From the NCBI GenBank assembly GCA_032358165.1, contig JAALGY010000032.1:1674001-1738000 (forward strand): DNA of 64,000 bases, given 5' to 3'. The notes under the pieces were generated by a model. It had not been told where the DNA came from. It did no database searches and was given only the letters and a program-made list of their open reading frames with translations. The DNA is from Diplosphaera chodatii (Eukaryota; Chlorophyta; Trebouxiophyceae; Prasiolales; Stichococcaceae). Positions 33,025 through 45,700 of this stretch are shown here, piece after piece. Within the stretch, counting starts at the first letter, position 1. Each line of letters starts with the position of its first letter. The position numbers and the translations under genes were made by a program.

Positions 33025-34109
33025 TGCAGCTGCGCTGCGCCGGGCGCAGCGTCTGGCGGGCAAGAGGATGTTGAGCGGCAGGCTGACACCAGGAACGCCG
33101 GACGCTGTGGATTACAGCCGCCTGCGTCCAGAACGCGCCACACACGCCTGCACCAAAAGCCCCGCTGTGAGCCCTTGTCACCGCTCAGTACAGCGAAAGG
33201 ACACCGAGCGATGCTTTCAAATGTGGTTTCCCACGTCAGTAGCCCTTCTTATGTTGTCAGCGGTGCAGCGCCATTGCTGACGCAGATGTTCCAGGCGAGT
33301 GCTAGGAGGCAGCAGAACTAAGCTACATGTGACGACTGCGTGCCACAGCGGCCACTGGCAGGGCGCAAACAGCCAGCTGCAGTGCATCTGATCGCAGTGC
33401 CGCAGCCCGCTGGCGCTGTGGTTCACCGCAACACCAGCAACGGTGCTGCACGGCACTCGGTCCTGGGGAAAGCGTCCCGACCACAGCTGGCACATGCCGC
33501 ACCGCAGAGTACAGCATGCAGCTACTCGCAGCACAATCGTGCATGCTGCCACTGCACCATGTGCGTGCCATACACTGCTCGGACGTACTGCCTGGGGTCG
33601 TCGGAGCGTGTGTCAAGCGCCACGCAGCCGAGCTCCGAACGTGGGCGGGGCAGCAACACGTTCAACCTTGCTCGCTCCGGAGCCCAATGTACCAGCACAT
33701 CGTTGTGTTGCTGGGGTTGTGGCCCTACAGACGTAAAGGGTGCTCCAATCTGCTAGGCGGTACAAGAATCTGGTCACATGACTCGAGCAAGGGGTGTGCA
33801 AATGTGACGACCCAAGTCGAGATTGCAATTGCTCAAAACACATGCCAGCCTCTGCAGTGCTCATTGTCGTAGATGCAAAAGTTCTCAACGTCCTCTCGAC
33901 AGCGTGAAAGCACGCGCAGTCGGCAGACGCTGTGCTGCATTCAATGATGAAGCATGCTGTGACGCATGCACCACAGGCTGCCTGCATCTGATCACAGCTG
34001 TTGTCTGAACACATCTGCTCGTGACAATATCATCGAGCACATCGAGACTGCCTCATCCTTGATGGAGTAGACCAAGCAGTGCTTAGGCTCAGGCTTGAGG
34101 CGCTGTGCA
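33025..34109. promoter_or_regulatory. Divergent promoter region, SBP regulator / KISH
   Basis: About 1.1 kb without a supported gene. Several open frames of 100-140 codons on both strands lack motifs and overlap each other. It should hold both promoters and possibly 5' UTR introns. Confidence 0.4.
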
Positions 34110-34322
34110 ATGTCGGCACTGTTCGACTTCAACGCTTTCCTCATTGTGGTGCTGCTCACCATATGCACTTGCACCTACGTCAAGACAAGGGCGCCGCGCC
34201 TGCTGTCCGTCAAGACAGGGTTCAGGGGCCTATTCTGGAAGGCGGCGCGAGTCGGTGAGCGGCTCAGTCCGTGGGTGGGGGTCTTTTGCATCACTATGGG
34301 TATTGTCATCTTGGTCACGTGA
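34110..34322 (+). CDS. KISH / TMEM167 secretory-pathway membrane protein
   Basis: A single exon of 70 residues, near the family's usual 72. It starts MSALFDFNAFLIVVLLTICT, continues CTYVKTRAPRLLSV, then LFWKAARVGERLSPWVGVFC and ends MGIVILVT. This matches KISH/TMEM167: an N-terminal signal/transmembrane helix, the conserved FWK.ARIGERxSP motif and a second hydrophobic helix. The family is a small Golgi protein needed in the early secretory pathway. The start at MSALF fits the family better than the upstream Met at 34095. Convergent with lipase copy A. Confidence 0.93.
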   Translation: MSALFDFNAFLIVVLLTICTCTYVKTRAPRLLSVKTGFRGLFWKAARVGERLSPWVGVFCITMGIVILVT

Positions 34323-34804
34323 GCCGCGGCAATGCTTAGATGGCCATCTGGCTTGACCGCGTGCAACCTAAACATGCAGCTTAGTGTTAAAAGGATGCAT
34401 GCTAATGATGCTGAAGCTGAAGGAATGCATAACGCGTCGGAAGCAGTACTGAAGCAACACACCCCAATGCACCTGCCTGCTGACACCCGTGGTCTATCAC
34501 ACCGCACACATTTTCTGTAAACCACAAGCTAACCTCTCTATGTAGAAATCAGGATGCAGCGTCTGGACGGCTAACCTGCAACGAGCACTATGCACATGCA
34601 AAGGCGCAACGACAGGGATGCGTGCAACCATCTGCTGCTGCCTCTATGACCCCACCCCGCCCACACCGATTAGCTGGCTTACGCCCTCCCCAGGTTGCTG
34701 TTCGGAAGCTTTCTTCCCCGCACACTGCGCACTCTATATCACTGATCCGCCGGCAGGGCTGCCGGCAATGCCTGACCATGCCCTTTCTCCAAAGGTCACG
34801 AGCT
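34323..34804. other. Convergent 3' intergenic stretch
   Basis: This lies between the KISH stop and the lipase A stop. No coding segment or structured element is evident. Confidence 0.4.
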
Positions 34805-37800
34805 TCAGTGGCCAAGCATCCGGTTGACGGAGTCCTTCATGAATGCCTGCGCCTTCATCTTCATGGACATGGGGCCATCCACGATGCGGTTAAAGCGCCC
34901 CTGGGCGGCACCCTCAACAACATCCGGCTCTGTGGGCTGGTCCTGCAGCAGTGCAGGGCGCAAATCTCAGAACCCTACGGCTGCCGTGCATGATCCCCTT
35001 TGTGTGACAGCACCGCGATCAAGCCAAGTCCACAGATACTGTGCACCAGCTGTGCTGCCGGCACCAGCATTCCCTCACCTTAGGCAGGCAGGAGCCACCC
35101 TCCATGGGCATCTTCCGCTGCGCGTCGGCAGTGCGGTGCTTGCACTTTACGCCATTCAGCTGCGTGTATCGGCAGCGGCCACCCACCTGCACTTGTCAAG
35201 CGCAGTGGGAGCATTATGGGTGTGTCAGAAAGCCAGGCTTTGCTACCCGCTCGTCCAGCAGGAGGAGGCAAAGCAGGTGCGATGGGCAGGAAGAGCACTG
35301 GTGCACCAAACACCAAATAGACGCAGCTCACCAGCCGGCCGGCCAGGTTCTGTATCGGCGCGTCTGCAGGTGGCAGCGCGCCATCAAGACTCTCCTCGCT
35401 GATGGCGCTGTTGGCGCTGCCCGCCCGCGCCGGGCCGGCCGCACCCCTGCCCGGGCTTCCCGGACTGCCAGGCTGCTCCCCGCTCAGCGTTCGCTGGGCT
35501 GGCGAAGCTGCTGACTGTATTTGTGCCGTGCCGGTCGCGACCGCGCCTGTTGGCACCCGGCTGTCTGCATCTGGCTCACACCCGGCAGGCGGCTGGCAGT
35601 CGGCTAAGGCCAGAGTGCTGGGGTGTAGGTGCGAGCGCTGGCCATCATCCACATCCAGGTCGCCGCCAGCTGCCAGGGTGGCCTTCGCCTCCTGGTCCGA
35701 TGGCCGCTCCCGAACGCCATCGCTCTGGCGAGGGAATCGTTACACCAACAGTCAGCAAGAGGGTGCAGTTTATATCGGCTGCAGTGCTGTCCACCAGTTG
35801 CAAAGCAGCCTTCAGCGTTTGCGCCAACAGCATGCCAAGACTGCAGCTAGGCCTGTAGATGTATAACCAAACAAATGTGAGCATACCAGGGCAGCAATGG
35901 CGGCGGCATAGTGTATGTTGTCTGGCGCAGCTTCCAGCTGGTCCACGCCCTTCTGCACATCCCGTAGCGGCTTTTGGCTGATGACCGGTACATCCGCCTC
36001 GACCACCTCGCCGCCCCTGCTGGACGTGTCCTTTCCCTCCTCGTCCGACTCGTCTGCACTCAACATCAGCGATGTGAGCCTCATCATGCAGACAGCACCT
36101 GGAGTGGAACAGCTGCAAGCTGTCAGGCAAAGCAATGAACAGGCAACCACGAACTCACACAGGTCATAGTGTGCACACCTCCTGTGATTGCATCGGCCAT
36201 CTCCTTGACATCAAAGTCGAGTGAGAATCTCGATGACGACAGTGATGACAGCGAGGACAGCTTCCGCAGGCGCCTCTGCAAGCATAACAGTGGGTTGCCA
36301 GCTGACTGCTGGCCAGCCTGCCAACAGTCCGTCTTTGCAGCACATGATGCTTCCAGATCCGAAGGTACTGGAGACACAGGTGCCGGGGTGCAAACATGTG
36401 CTCTGAAACAAAGGGCAGGGGAACCTACCTTGCTGCTGGCTGTGATGCCACTGAGCAGGTGGTTGCCTGAGCTGGTCATCCGCTGCAGTCTGCGGAGATC
36501 CTGCATATGCATGTCAATACAATGGACAGGTCGCACAGCAGGATCGGAAAGCCAAGGCACGCATCTTCTCCAACAGTGCACTCAGACTTGTACATACTCA
36601 GGTGCAATCGCCGTGCCTGATATTCTACACCGGCCGCCTTCAGGAGGTTCTGCATGCCACACGCTTCTGCCACCGCCAGCACGCCCTGCAAAATTGAAGG
36701 GCCGATGTGTGATCGCCTCACCGTCAGAGCAGCTGCTGAAACGGTTGAACAAGACGGAAATGGCAGCCTGGAGTGGCGGCCCTCAAGCTGCGGGGTGCAC
36801 CTCCATCCCGTCACGCAGGCGCTTGCAGGTGAACTGCGCCTTGATGATGGCGACGTGGGCTCGCTGATAGTTGACGAGCAGGTGGTGCGCCACGCTGGAC
36901 GTCGCTCGCCGCTGCACTGATGCCTCCACAAAGCTGGGCCGCACCTGCACAGGAGGCCGCACGCTCAGAAGCAAGATGACACGATGTCCTGGACATGGCC
37001 TCGTGCCAGAAAAGACGTGTAGGACAACAACTCCAGATATGAAGTTGTCACACGTGTAGACACTGACAGCGCACAAGCATATCGCCGTCGGAGTTGATCA
37101 GCACACGCTGCCCGGGTCGCTTATACATGAACACAAATTTGCCAGAGCGTGGCACCGTGTCCTGCATGGCATAGCCGAGGCTGCAGTGAGGGTCCTGGGT
37201 CTTGCTGTGCGGCAACATACACAAGCAGGCTGGCAAGCATACAGGCGCACGAGCAGTGCTGACTGCCAGATGCGGCAGCCACTGGTGCAGTGTAGCTAGC
37301 TTGCCTGGTCATTGATGACATTCCACAGCTGCGGCACCCGGTCATTGAAGTCGCGGGCAAAGGCATGGTTGCCGACGCGTGGCGCACCGAACGTGTACAC
37401 GGACAACGACATCTTTGGCAGGCAGTCCACTGCAGCCGCGATGTCATATGCTGCAAGGGTTGCCAGGGCACCGCCAAGTGAGTGGCCTGCAAATCGGGAA
37501 CGCAATGCAGTCACCCCTGTGCAGGAGGAGCGGCTCGAGTGGCTCAAAGCTTGTGGCCACAGGTTGGCATCAGGCGCAGCGCTGGCGCACAGCAGCAGCG
37601 CAGGTGCACATTGAACGCCATGAATGCTGCAGACGTATGCCGCCACCTGTCACGAACACGCGGACGTCCTTGCGCTTGTCCTTCAGCGCGGTGATGATCT
37701 CGGTGATGCGGGCCACCACCTTGTTGCAGAAGCCGCTGGCCTTCCAGGAGGCGAGGAAGCCCTGTGCAGCAGGTGTCCGAGATATAGGACTGCTGCGTGG

Positions 37801-40800
37801 CTGGTTGTTGAACCTCATCCAGCAGGAGGATGGTTTACACTATGCGGAATTGACGCAGCTCTTCAGCAACACAGGCTCTTTGTGGCTTTGCTGTACCTGG
37901 TGCACATACGGGCGCGTGGTGGCCCACCAGCTGCCCCTCTTTGGCGGGTGCACTGCGTACCAGGCCTGCAGTCGAGCGTGCGACGTCAGTGCGCCTCAAG
38001 TGGTCAATGCCTCACATGCACCGAGCCTGCGTTCATGCACCTTGCTGCTGGCACCTGCCTACGCCTGGGTCGCACAGCTGAGGTCATGCTGCATCACCTT
38101 GAGATCGGCGAGCACATTGCGGAACGAGGCGGTGCCGCGGAAGGACAGCACCACGGTGTCGTCGTTCCAGGCCATCAGGGCCTTGGTGTCCAGGTTACGT
38201 TCCCACAGCTGCAAACAGCGCCAGTGTGGAGGAAATGAGGTTGTTGACGACCTGCTGCAAATGCTGCCACTCGCAGCATTGTGCACGCTTTCATGCGACA
38301 GCGGAGTGACACTGACGTCAGTAGCATGAGGACATGTCAGCAGCATCAGCACGCTGTTAATTGCTAGAGTGTTTACCAGCTCAAAATGTTTCAGGTTGTA
38401 CAAGGCCATTGCGCCTTCCAGTGCAAGTCCCCGGCTGTCGGACTGCAGTGGCATGCCACCAGACATAGGTCAGCACAGTCAGAAGCCACACTGCGGCAAG
38501 ACAGACTGCAACGTCCATGGTTGCAGAAAAGAGCTCACCTCCCCATAGCGGTACACCAGCATGGACCAATACAGCATCTTCAGCGACGTCTCGAAGCAGA
38601 ACATGGGCTCCTTGTCCATGCGGCATTGCTCGGCAGGGCTTTCCAGCCCGCTGCGACGCTCTTGCAGCCGCCCTGGCAGCTCACGCTCGCTCCATGCAAA
38701 CTCCTGCAGGCCGACAAATGAGTGCCAATGTAAGTGTACACAGTATCGTGAAAGCAACTGCCACTATAGAAGGCAAGGCCACCACAAACACCACAATTTT
38801 AGCCAACAGTGCTCCAGTGGGCGCCACCGGCACAGATATAGCAGCCATGCAGCGGGGTGATCATGAAGCACATGCAGCAGCCGCCGTTCATCTACCACAC
38901 GCACTTGCAACCAGACTGTCATGACGCTCCCGTCAGACTTCGGGTTGTTCGGCATGGACAGGTATGACGAGACGACCGCAAGCTGCAGCGTACACACTGG
39001 CATCACTGAGCATCAGAAGCAGAGGGTACTCCAGCTTGCTGCTAGTCATGCAGCACCGGAGCATTTGCAGGCAGTCGTGATGGCCGTCTGCAAGGTGGCT
39101 TACCCCTGCCATGACGACATTCATAGGCAAGAACCCCAGCCAGGACTGCAGTGCACATCACGACTGGCATTTGGCCAGTCACTTTGCCAGCATGTGCCAT
39201 TCATTACAAGACACCATGGCAGTACTGGGCTGCATGGTATGAGGTGAGACTGCTGACCTGCAGGTAGGATTTACACGAGCCGTAGCCCACATAGATACCG
39301 AGAACCACACACAAAATGAAGAACGCCATGCCCATGGCCCGCAAACGGGCCTGCACCAGCAAGTGCATCTGTTTCTGTCGCAGTGAACAAGAGACAAGAC
39401 CAGTTTCACGTCAAGCACTGGTGAAGAACGCACCTCAAGCCGAAGCTTCAAGTTCGCCATGCGCATCGAGTTGTCTGCAGGCAAAAAAACACAATGTGTT
39501 GACAACACGCAGTAGAAGCAGTGCTTGGCGCCCAAGATGTGAGCTGACACGCATCACTACGAATGTTGAACAGGTGATGGTTTTGGACAGCCCTCACATG
39601 GCTTCTCGCGTAGGAATGCATACGCCCTGTGGAAGTAGTAGACCGCTGCAATGAAGTACCTGCGCAGCACATGCAGTGGCACGTGCAGGAGAGCTCAGCT
39701 CACATGTGCTTCAGGCGCGCGATCAGGCATGACAGCAACGAGAGTTGGCACGTGCAAGCTCACCCAACGAAGCAGGCAACGATGGCGGCGACCAATACCG
39801 TCACTGCTGCTGAGATTTCACACTGGTAGTCCAATCGGGTGCACCTCCCAGTTCGCAGCGCCTCAGGTATGTTGGCACCGCCCTCTACAGGCAACACACA
39901 TTCTGTTCAGGATTTTGCAAGCCCAACACCGGTGTACCAGGACACGTAGCTGGCACATGCCTCTTGTTGGCCCACATCGTAGTCAACCGACGCTGCAGCC
40001 TACAGATAGCCAGAGCAGAACTCACTGTAGGCAAGCACGCCGGTGGCGATCAGCAGCCCCTCCACACCCAGGAACGCAATGAGTTTGGACCAGTGGTACC
40101 AGCGCGATGCATCGATGACGATGGCGTCTGGCCGGTAACCTTTCATTGCTGCAAGGGTTACCAACCGCAAGTACGTCTGGCGCGTCAGTGGCCTTGCAAT
40201 TCGCAATACATGCTAGCAGGTTTGTGTACTAACAAGACAAGCCAATCAGCATTCGCACTTGGGCATTGGTTCCATGGCAGCGCGTCGTGGGCGTGCATGA
40301 CGAAGAGCGCAAAGATAGCGTTCCTACGATATGAAAGATGACACATGGTCAGCGGTCACACCCAGACGCTGAAGCACAATGATTGCGAATAACCAATTCC
40401 AAACTTACCAGCAGGACCACTGAATAGTCCCTGCGTATGCAGCACACTATGCATGAGGACTTGCAAACATCCCGCCTCAGGTATGACAGCAGTCGTACTG
40501 AGAACCAGACTATGGGCAGTCCGATCGCACCATTGATCACTACGAACCCATCGAACCAGCTGCACTCGCGTGCCAGGATGTAGGTGTTCTGGATGACCCA
40601 TGAGGTGACATTGACAAGCTGCGAGTCAAGACACCAGACGTTGTCGATGATGCAACATCAGGCTGACTGACATACGATCTTCCGTATTTGTGCATACTGG
40701 GCATTGCATGCCGCACCACTATGGTGTGCTCCAGCATGCATCTCTCTACGACGCGCAACCGCCGCACGCTCCTGCGACGCGCCAGGCACCGATCTTAAAC

Positions 40801-42053
40801 ATGAGGGTACACACAGGTAGGTGCACGGCTGCTCTCGAGGCACTGCACTGCAGGCACGCACCAGCGCTTGCCACTCCAGCTTGCTGCCACGAGACGGTGG
40901 ACGTAGATGACGTGCCCGACCGCAAGGGCCAGCCACAGGGTCGCGCCTATCGTCACGTTGCTGATCTCTTGCACTTGGTGCCGAAGGAACCACTGCTGGC
41001 TCTGCAGTGGCAACATGCATTGTCGAGTCGGCACAGCAGGCAAGCAGTGAACTGCAGAGCTGCTGCATGTTCACGCGGTGGTGCATCTCACCTTGGTCTG
41101 CTTCAACACTAGACCTATGATCAGCCCGACGAAAGCCAGGGCCTCGATGATCCAAATGCTGAACAGCGCAACCTGCACGAACGAGGGGAACAGATTGATC
41201 TTGACCAGCATGCATGTGGACACCTCAGCCACACTGTGGTATTGAGGGATGCCTACCTTCATCTGGCGTTCCTTTATGAACTCCAGCCGCAGCACGATGT
41301 CATCACCGACCTGCAGGTCAAGGCCACAGAGAGTGCACATGTCCAAGCCTGATGCTGGTTGCCATACATGAGCAGGAGCATGTCACCAGCTGCCAAAGCA
41401 CACAACCCAGCACACGCACATTGTAATGGGTGCTGATGTAGTTTTGTATCTGGCTGGCACTGCCTGTCGAGTCCACGGATGAGGATGTTGACGCAGAGCG
41501 GTGCAGCTTGTGGTCAGCGATGGCGGCGTCAATGGACTGCCTTGACGGCAGGGTGACAGCGTCAGCGTAGGGACTTGGCACCACCACCCGCTCCTGCAGC
41601 ATGACAGTAACGCATGTGCCGTCAACTGACGCAGATACACGATACTCAGGGTGTGCAGCCACATGCTTGGCTGACGAAATCTGAGCGGCGGCGGCGACGC
41701 AAGGTCGTTGCCTCGAGATGAGGGGCCTGCGTTGCTGGTGCAGCCAGTCTCGCCAGCGAGACATCTATGTCACTTACCATCAAAGGCGCTCGCAGTCTGT
41801 TGACGGTGTACAGGTGCCAGGGTATCTGACAGCTCACCGAGTTGGTGGAGGCTTTTCTGAGGCCATTCTCCACGTCCTCCTTGCACGCACCATCTTGATC
41901 CGCCATGGCATCCTCTGGAATCGCACCGACGCTGCCGGCCCTGCCGTGGTCGCGCTGTTGCTGCACGGCGCTGGTTGTGTAGCGTGTGTCGGGTACCTGC
42001 ACGTGCCTGCACTCCCCGAAACGGCGGCCGATGCGAGCAACGGCACCCTGCAT
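34805..42053 (-). CDS. Multi-pass membrane class 3 lipase, copy A
   Basis: At least 20 small exons. The N-terminal segment (Met 42053) is followed by SPYADAVTLPSRQSIDAA and QNYISTHYNVR. About eight predicted membrane segments lie between 41.2 and 38.9 kb, for example LFSIWIIEALAFVGLIIGLVL, IGATLWLALAVGHVIYVHRL and AFFILCVVLGIYVGYGSC. Then come MLYWSMLVYRYGE, TVVLSFRGTASFRNVLADLK and the nucleophile elbow GHSLGGALATLAAYDIAAA (37500-37440), VYTFGAPRVGNHAFA, and DTVPRSGKFVFMYKRPGQR with the candidate acid Asp. After the lipase domain come RATSSVAHHLLVNYQRAHV and a Cys-containing tail GRCRYTQLNGVKCKHR, ending at 34805. The layout recalls diacylglycerol lipases (N-terminal membrane helices plus class 3 catalytic domain); substrate is inference. 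Every exon has a counterpart in copy B. No frameshift is seen. Confidence 0.85.
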
Positions 42054-42774
42054 TGCCTGATCACACCATGCCTAGTTGCGATGCTGTCCCGCTCAAGAAG
42101 ACACACAGCGGGCTCGCAGTGGTAGGCTCTGACGCAGGTGCATGCAGGCCACCGTCGACAACGTCGCCGCGCGCAGTGGAAAGGGCTCAGTACCAATGAG
42201 AATAGACACGCACTTGTGTCTGTCTGTCCTGAGACGTTATCGGAGGGGGCAGCGACCGCCCAGCGCTGCATGCCGGAAATTTAGGTGACCTAGTAGCGCC
42301 ACCGGGAGCAGGGTTTTAGGCCAGATGTTACGTGGCTGTGGAATAGTGCAAATTTGCCAGCGTTGCACAGTTGCCTGTGCAGGTCAGAACACAATGTTTA
42401 CACCATCTGCTTGCACACCCTCAATAGTCAACAACTGTCAAGGTGCTGAAAAGAATACGCAAATCCAGAGCAACACCGACTGAGCATCCCGCGCTGACCA
42501 ACTGTGCGGTTTGCCAACACGCGCACGCCAACACACTGTACACGTGAGCACTAATGTAAACCAACGATCTGAAAGCGCACAAAATCAGTCAAGCAATTGT
42601 CAGGCGAGTCGACCGACTGTGCATGGAAGCTGCAAGTTACCCCAGCTTGATGCGGAGCTGGGCTGCCGGTGTTTGATGCCTGTGCTTTCACATAAGTAGC
42701 GGGCTGGCCCCTGCCAGCTGCGCTGACTGATAGTCTTGCCTGCACCGGGGCTGCCCTCAGGCTGTTGGCGGGCT
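42054..42774. promoter_or_regulatory. Spacer between lipase copies A and B
   Basis: About 720 bases separate the start of copy A from the stop of copy B (both minus strand). It must hold the copy A promoter and the copy B 3' UTR. It is AT-richer around 42300-42620. No coding segment is seen. Confidence 0.45.
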
Positions 42775-45700
42775 TCAGTGGCCCAACATCCGGCTGACGC
42801 TGTCCCTCAGGAACGCTTGTGTCTTCGTCTTCATGCACATGGGCCCATCTACAATGCGGCTGAACCGCCCCTGGTCCGCCCCCTCGACAACATCTGGCTC
42901 CTTTGGCCGATCCTTGAGCATGCAGAAGCCGCCTTCTGTGTGCTTGCGCCGCTGCGCGTCGGCAATTCGGTGCTTGCACCTCACGCCGTTCAGCTGCGTG
43001 TACCGGCAGCGGCCGCCCTCCAGCTTGCCAGCATAGTTGTGTACTGGCGCATCGGCATCTGGCATCTCCCCATCGGAGCTGCCCTCACTCATGACGCTGC
43101 CCGTCCGCAGCGGGTGCGAGCTGTCCGCACTGGTGGCAGGGCTGGTCGGGCTGGCAGGCTGCCCGGCAGCAGACTGCCGCGCATGCGCAGCAAACGGTGA
43201 ATCTCTGCAGGGGGGCATATCAATGGCGTGTGCCCCCGCCGGCGCCTGCCAGCCAGCAGGGTGGCGGGCTCCAGGCGGCTGGCCTGCTGCAGGGTGCTGG
43301 GCATCCTCAGCAGCGGAAGGCCGGGCCTGCAGGTGCGTGCGATGCCCGTCGTCCACCTCCAGGTCGCCGCCGGTGGCCAGGGTGGCCTCCGCCTCCGACT
43401 CTGATGGCCGCTCCCGCACGCCATCGCTCTGCAGGTCGAGTGGCACGAGTTGCAACCCCGTGAACTGCCCCTGTGGGAAGGTGACCTAGCTGATGCGGGG
43501 CGCCCCTCAGCAAGGCAATGTTGCAGCTTCGGATCACCATGCGTGCTCGAGGTGCCACAAGGCTGATAAGACACGCAGGCAGCTGCCAGCCAACACACCA
43601 GGGCGGCAATGGCGGCGGCATAGTGCACGTTGTCCGCTGCATCCTCCAGCTCATGGACACCCTTCAGAATGTCTCGCTGCGGAGTCGGCTTGTCTGCTGC
43701 CGACATCTCGTCTGGCAAGTCGCCGCTCCTGCTGGAAGTATCCTCGTCCTCGTCTCCATCAACTGCAAGTGCCATCAGCCTGAGGTGACCCTGCAGGTTG
43801 ATCATGCACACGGGAGACCCGGCGTGCCATGCTTGAAAACAAACGGCAGGCGTGAACAAGCCTGCCGCACCCTGGGCGATGGCAGCAGCAACCTCCTTGA
43901 CATCGAAGTCGAGCGAGAAGGCGTGGGTCGACAGCTTCCGCATGTGCCTCTGCAGGCATGAGGCAGCCAGGATGGGGTTCCCTCTGCAGCATGTCTGCAC
44001 CTTCTAGTAATGCACTGCCATGTGCTCTGGATGCGTCGGAGCGCTGCACAGTGCTGCTGCGCAGCCATACATCAGTGTTTACCTTGCCGCTGTTGGTGAG
44101 GCTTGCCAGCAGATTGGTGCCTGTGCTGGTCAAGCGCCGCAGCTTCCGCAGGTCCTGTACATAACAGCAACACGGAGAGAGTGTTGAGCATTGAATTTAA
44201 CCTGCTCGGACATGCTGACCTGAGTGGCGCAACAGCTTGGCAGTCGGCCGGTGCAGATGCGTTCAACTATCAGGTGGCCGCTGGCGGCAGCAGGTGCACC
44301 TGGTACTCCACGCCCGCTGCCTTGAGCAGATTCTGCATCCCGCACGCCTCTGCCACCGCAAGCACACCCTACAGCAAAACACCAAAGCAGATCACCAGCC
44401 GAGGCGCTGTCTGATGGTAAGCTGCAGGCGCGGTCCGGCAGCAAGACACAGGGAATTCGAGGAAAGCAGCAGCAAAGGACGCAAAAGCACAACGTGTAAG
44501 GCAGTTGGTGCAGCAGCGTACCTCCATGCCATCACGCAGGCGCTTGGAGGTGAACTGCGCCTTGATGATGGCGATGTGCGCACGCTGGTAGTTGACCAGC
44601 AGGTGGTGCGCCACGCTGGACGTCGCCCGCCGCTGCACCGCTGCCTCCACAAAGCTGGGCCGCACCTGCAAGGACACGCCAGCAGACACTCCGACGCTGC
44701 ACGGACGTGAGGCAATGTCTGGAATGCAAGCTGCGTCAAACGCTGTGCACGGGAGAGCGTGAGGGCGCACAATGAGGTCGCCATCCGAGTTGATGAGGAC
44801 TCGCTGCCCGGGCCGCTTGTACATGAACAGGAACTTGCCAGAGCGTGGCACGGTGTCCTGCATGACATGACAGTGCTGGGTCTCAGCGGCAGACCTTGCC
44901 ACAGCGGGCTGAAGACACTCTCGTCTGCCAAAAACGATGGGTCCTAAACACGTACTATGCACATTCAGCTGCGCTCAGCCGAAATAAACACCTGATCGTT
45001 GATGATGTTCCACAGCTGCGGCACCCGCTCGTTGAACTCGCGAGCAAAGGCGTGGTTGCCGACGCGGGGCGCCCCAAAGGTGTAGACCGACAACGCCATC
45101 TTGGGCAGGCACTTGACCGCGGCCGCAATGTCATACGCCGCCAGCGTCGCCAGAGCACCGCCAAGGGAATGCCCTAATGCAGCTTGACATCACTCAGCAG
45201 ATGGCGCAAGACGCCAGATGTTTGATGAGTGTGCAGGCTGGGCCAATGAAGGCATATGATGATGGTGTTCGATGGGTTGTGGCGTACAAGTGCCCTTCCC
45301 CACCTGTCACAAACACACGGACATCCTTGTTCTTGTCCTTCAAGCCCAAGATGACCTCTTTGATGCGATCCACAACCTTGCTATGAAAGCCACTTGCAGT
45401 CCAGCTTCTAAGGAAGCCCTGTGCAGCAAAGGAGCAGCAAGTCATCAAAACAGGGGTTCCCAGTCGTCTAGGATCATCGCCTGCAGGGTGTCGAGCCAGA
45501 TCTTGGATGCAATCTGCGGTAACACCACAAACAAGCACCTGGTGGACGAAGGGGCGAGTGGTGGCCCACCACTGGCCGCGCTTCGGAGGGTGCACCGCAT
45601 ACCATGCCTGAATGTCAAGAACAATAATAGAGATGGAATCGTGCTGCAGGCTGCTGGTACTCCAGCAGCAGGCTGATGTGACGTCAAAAGGGTGGTGCCT

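Noticed and set aside
33340..33872. Small genes between the SBP regulator and KISH
   Set aside because: Overlapping frames in several phases on both strands with no conserved segment, as expected from GC-rich non-coding DNA.
43089..44000. 303-codon minus-strand frame as a separate gene
   Set aside because: It fuses pieces of three copy B lipase exons with intron sequence. Comparison with copy A shows the true exon limits.
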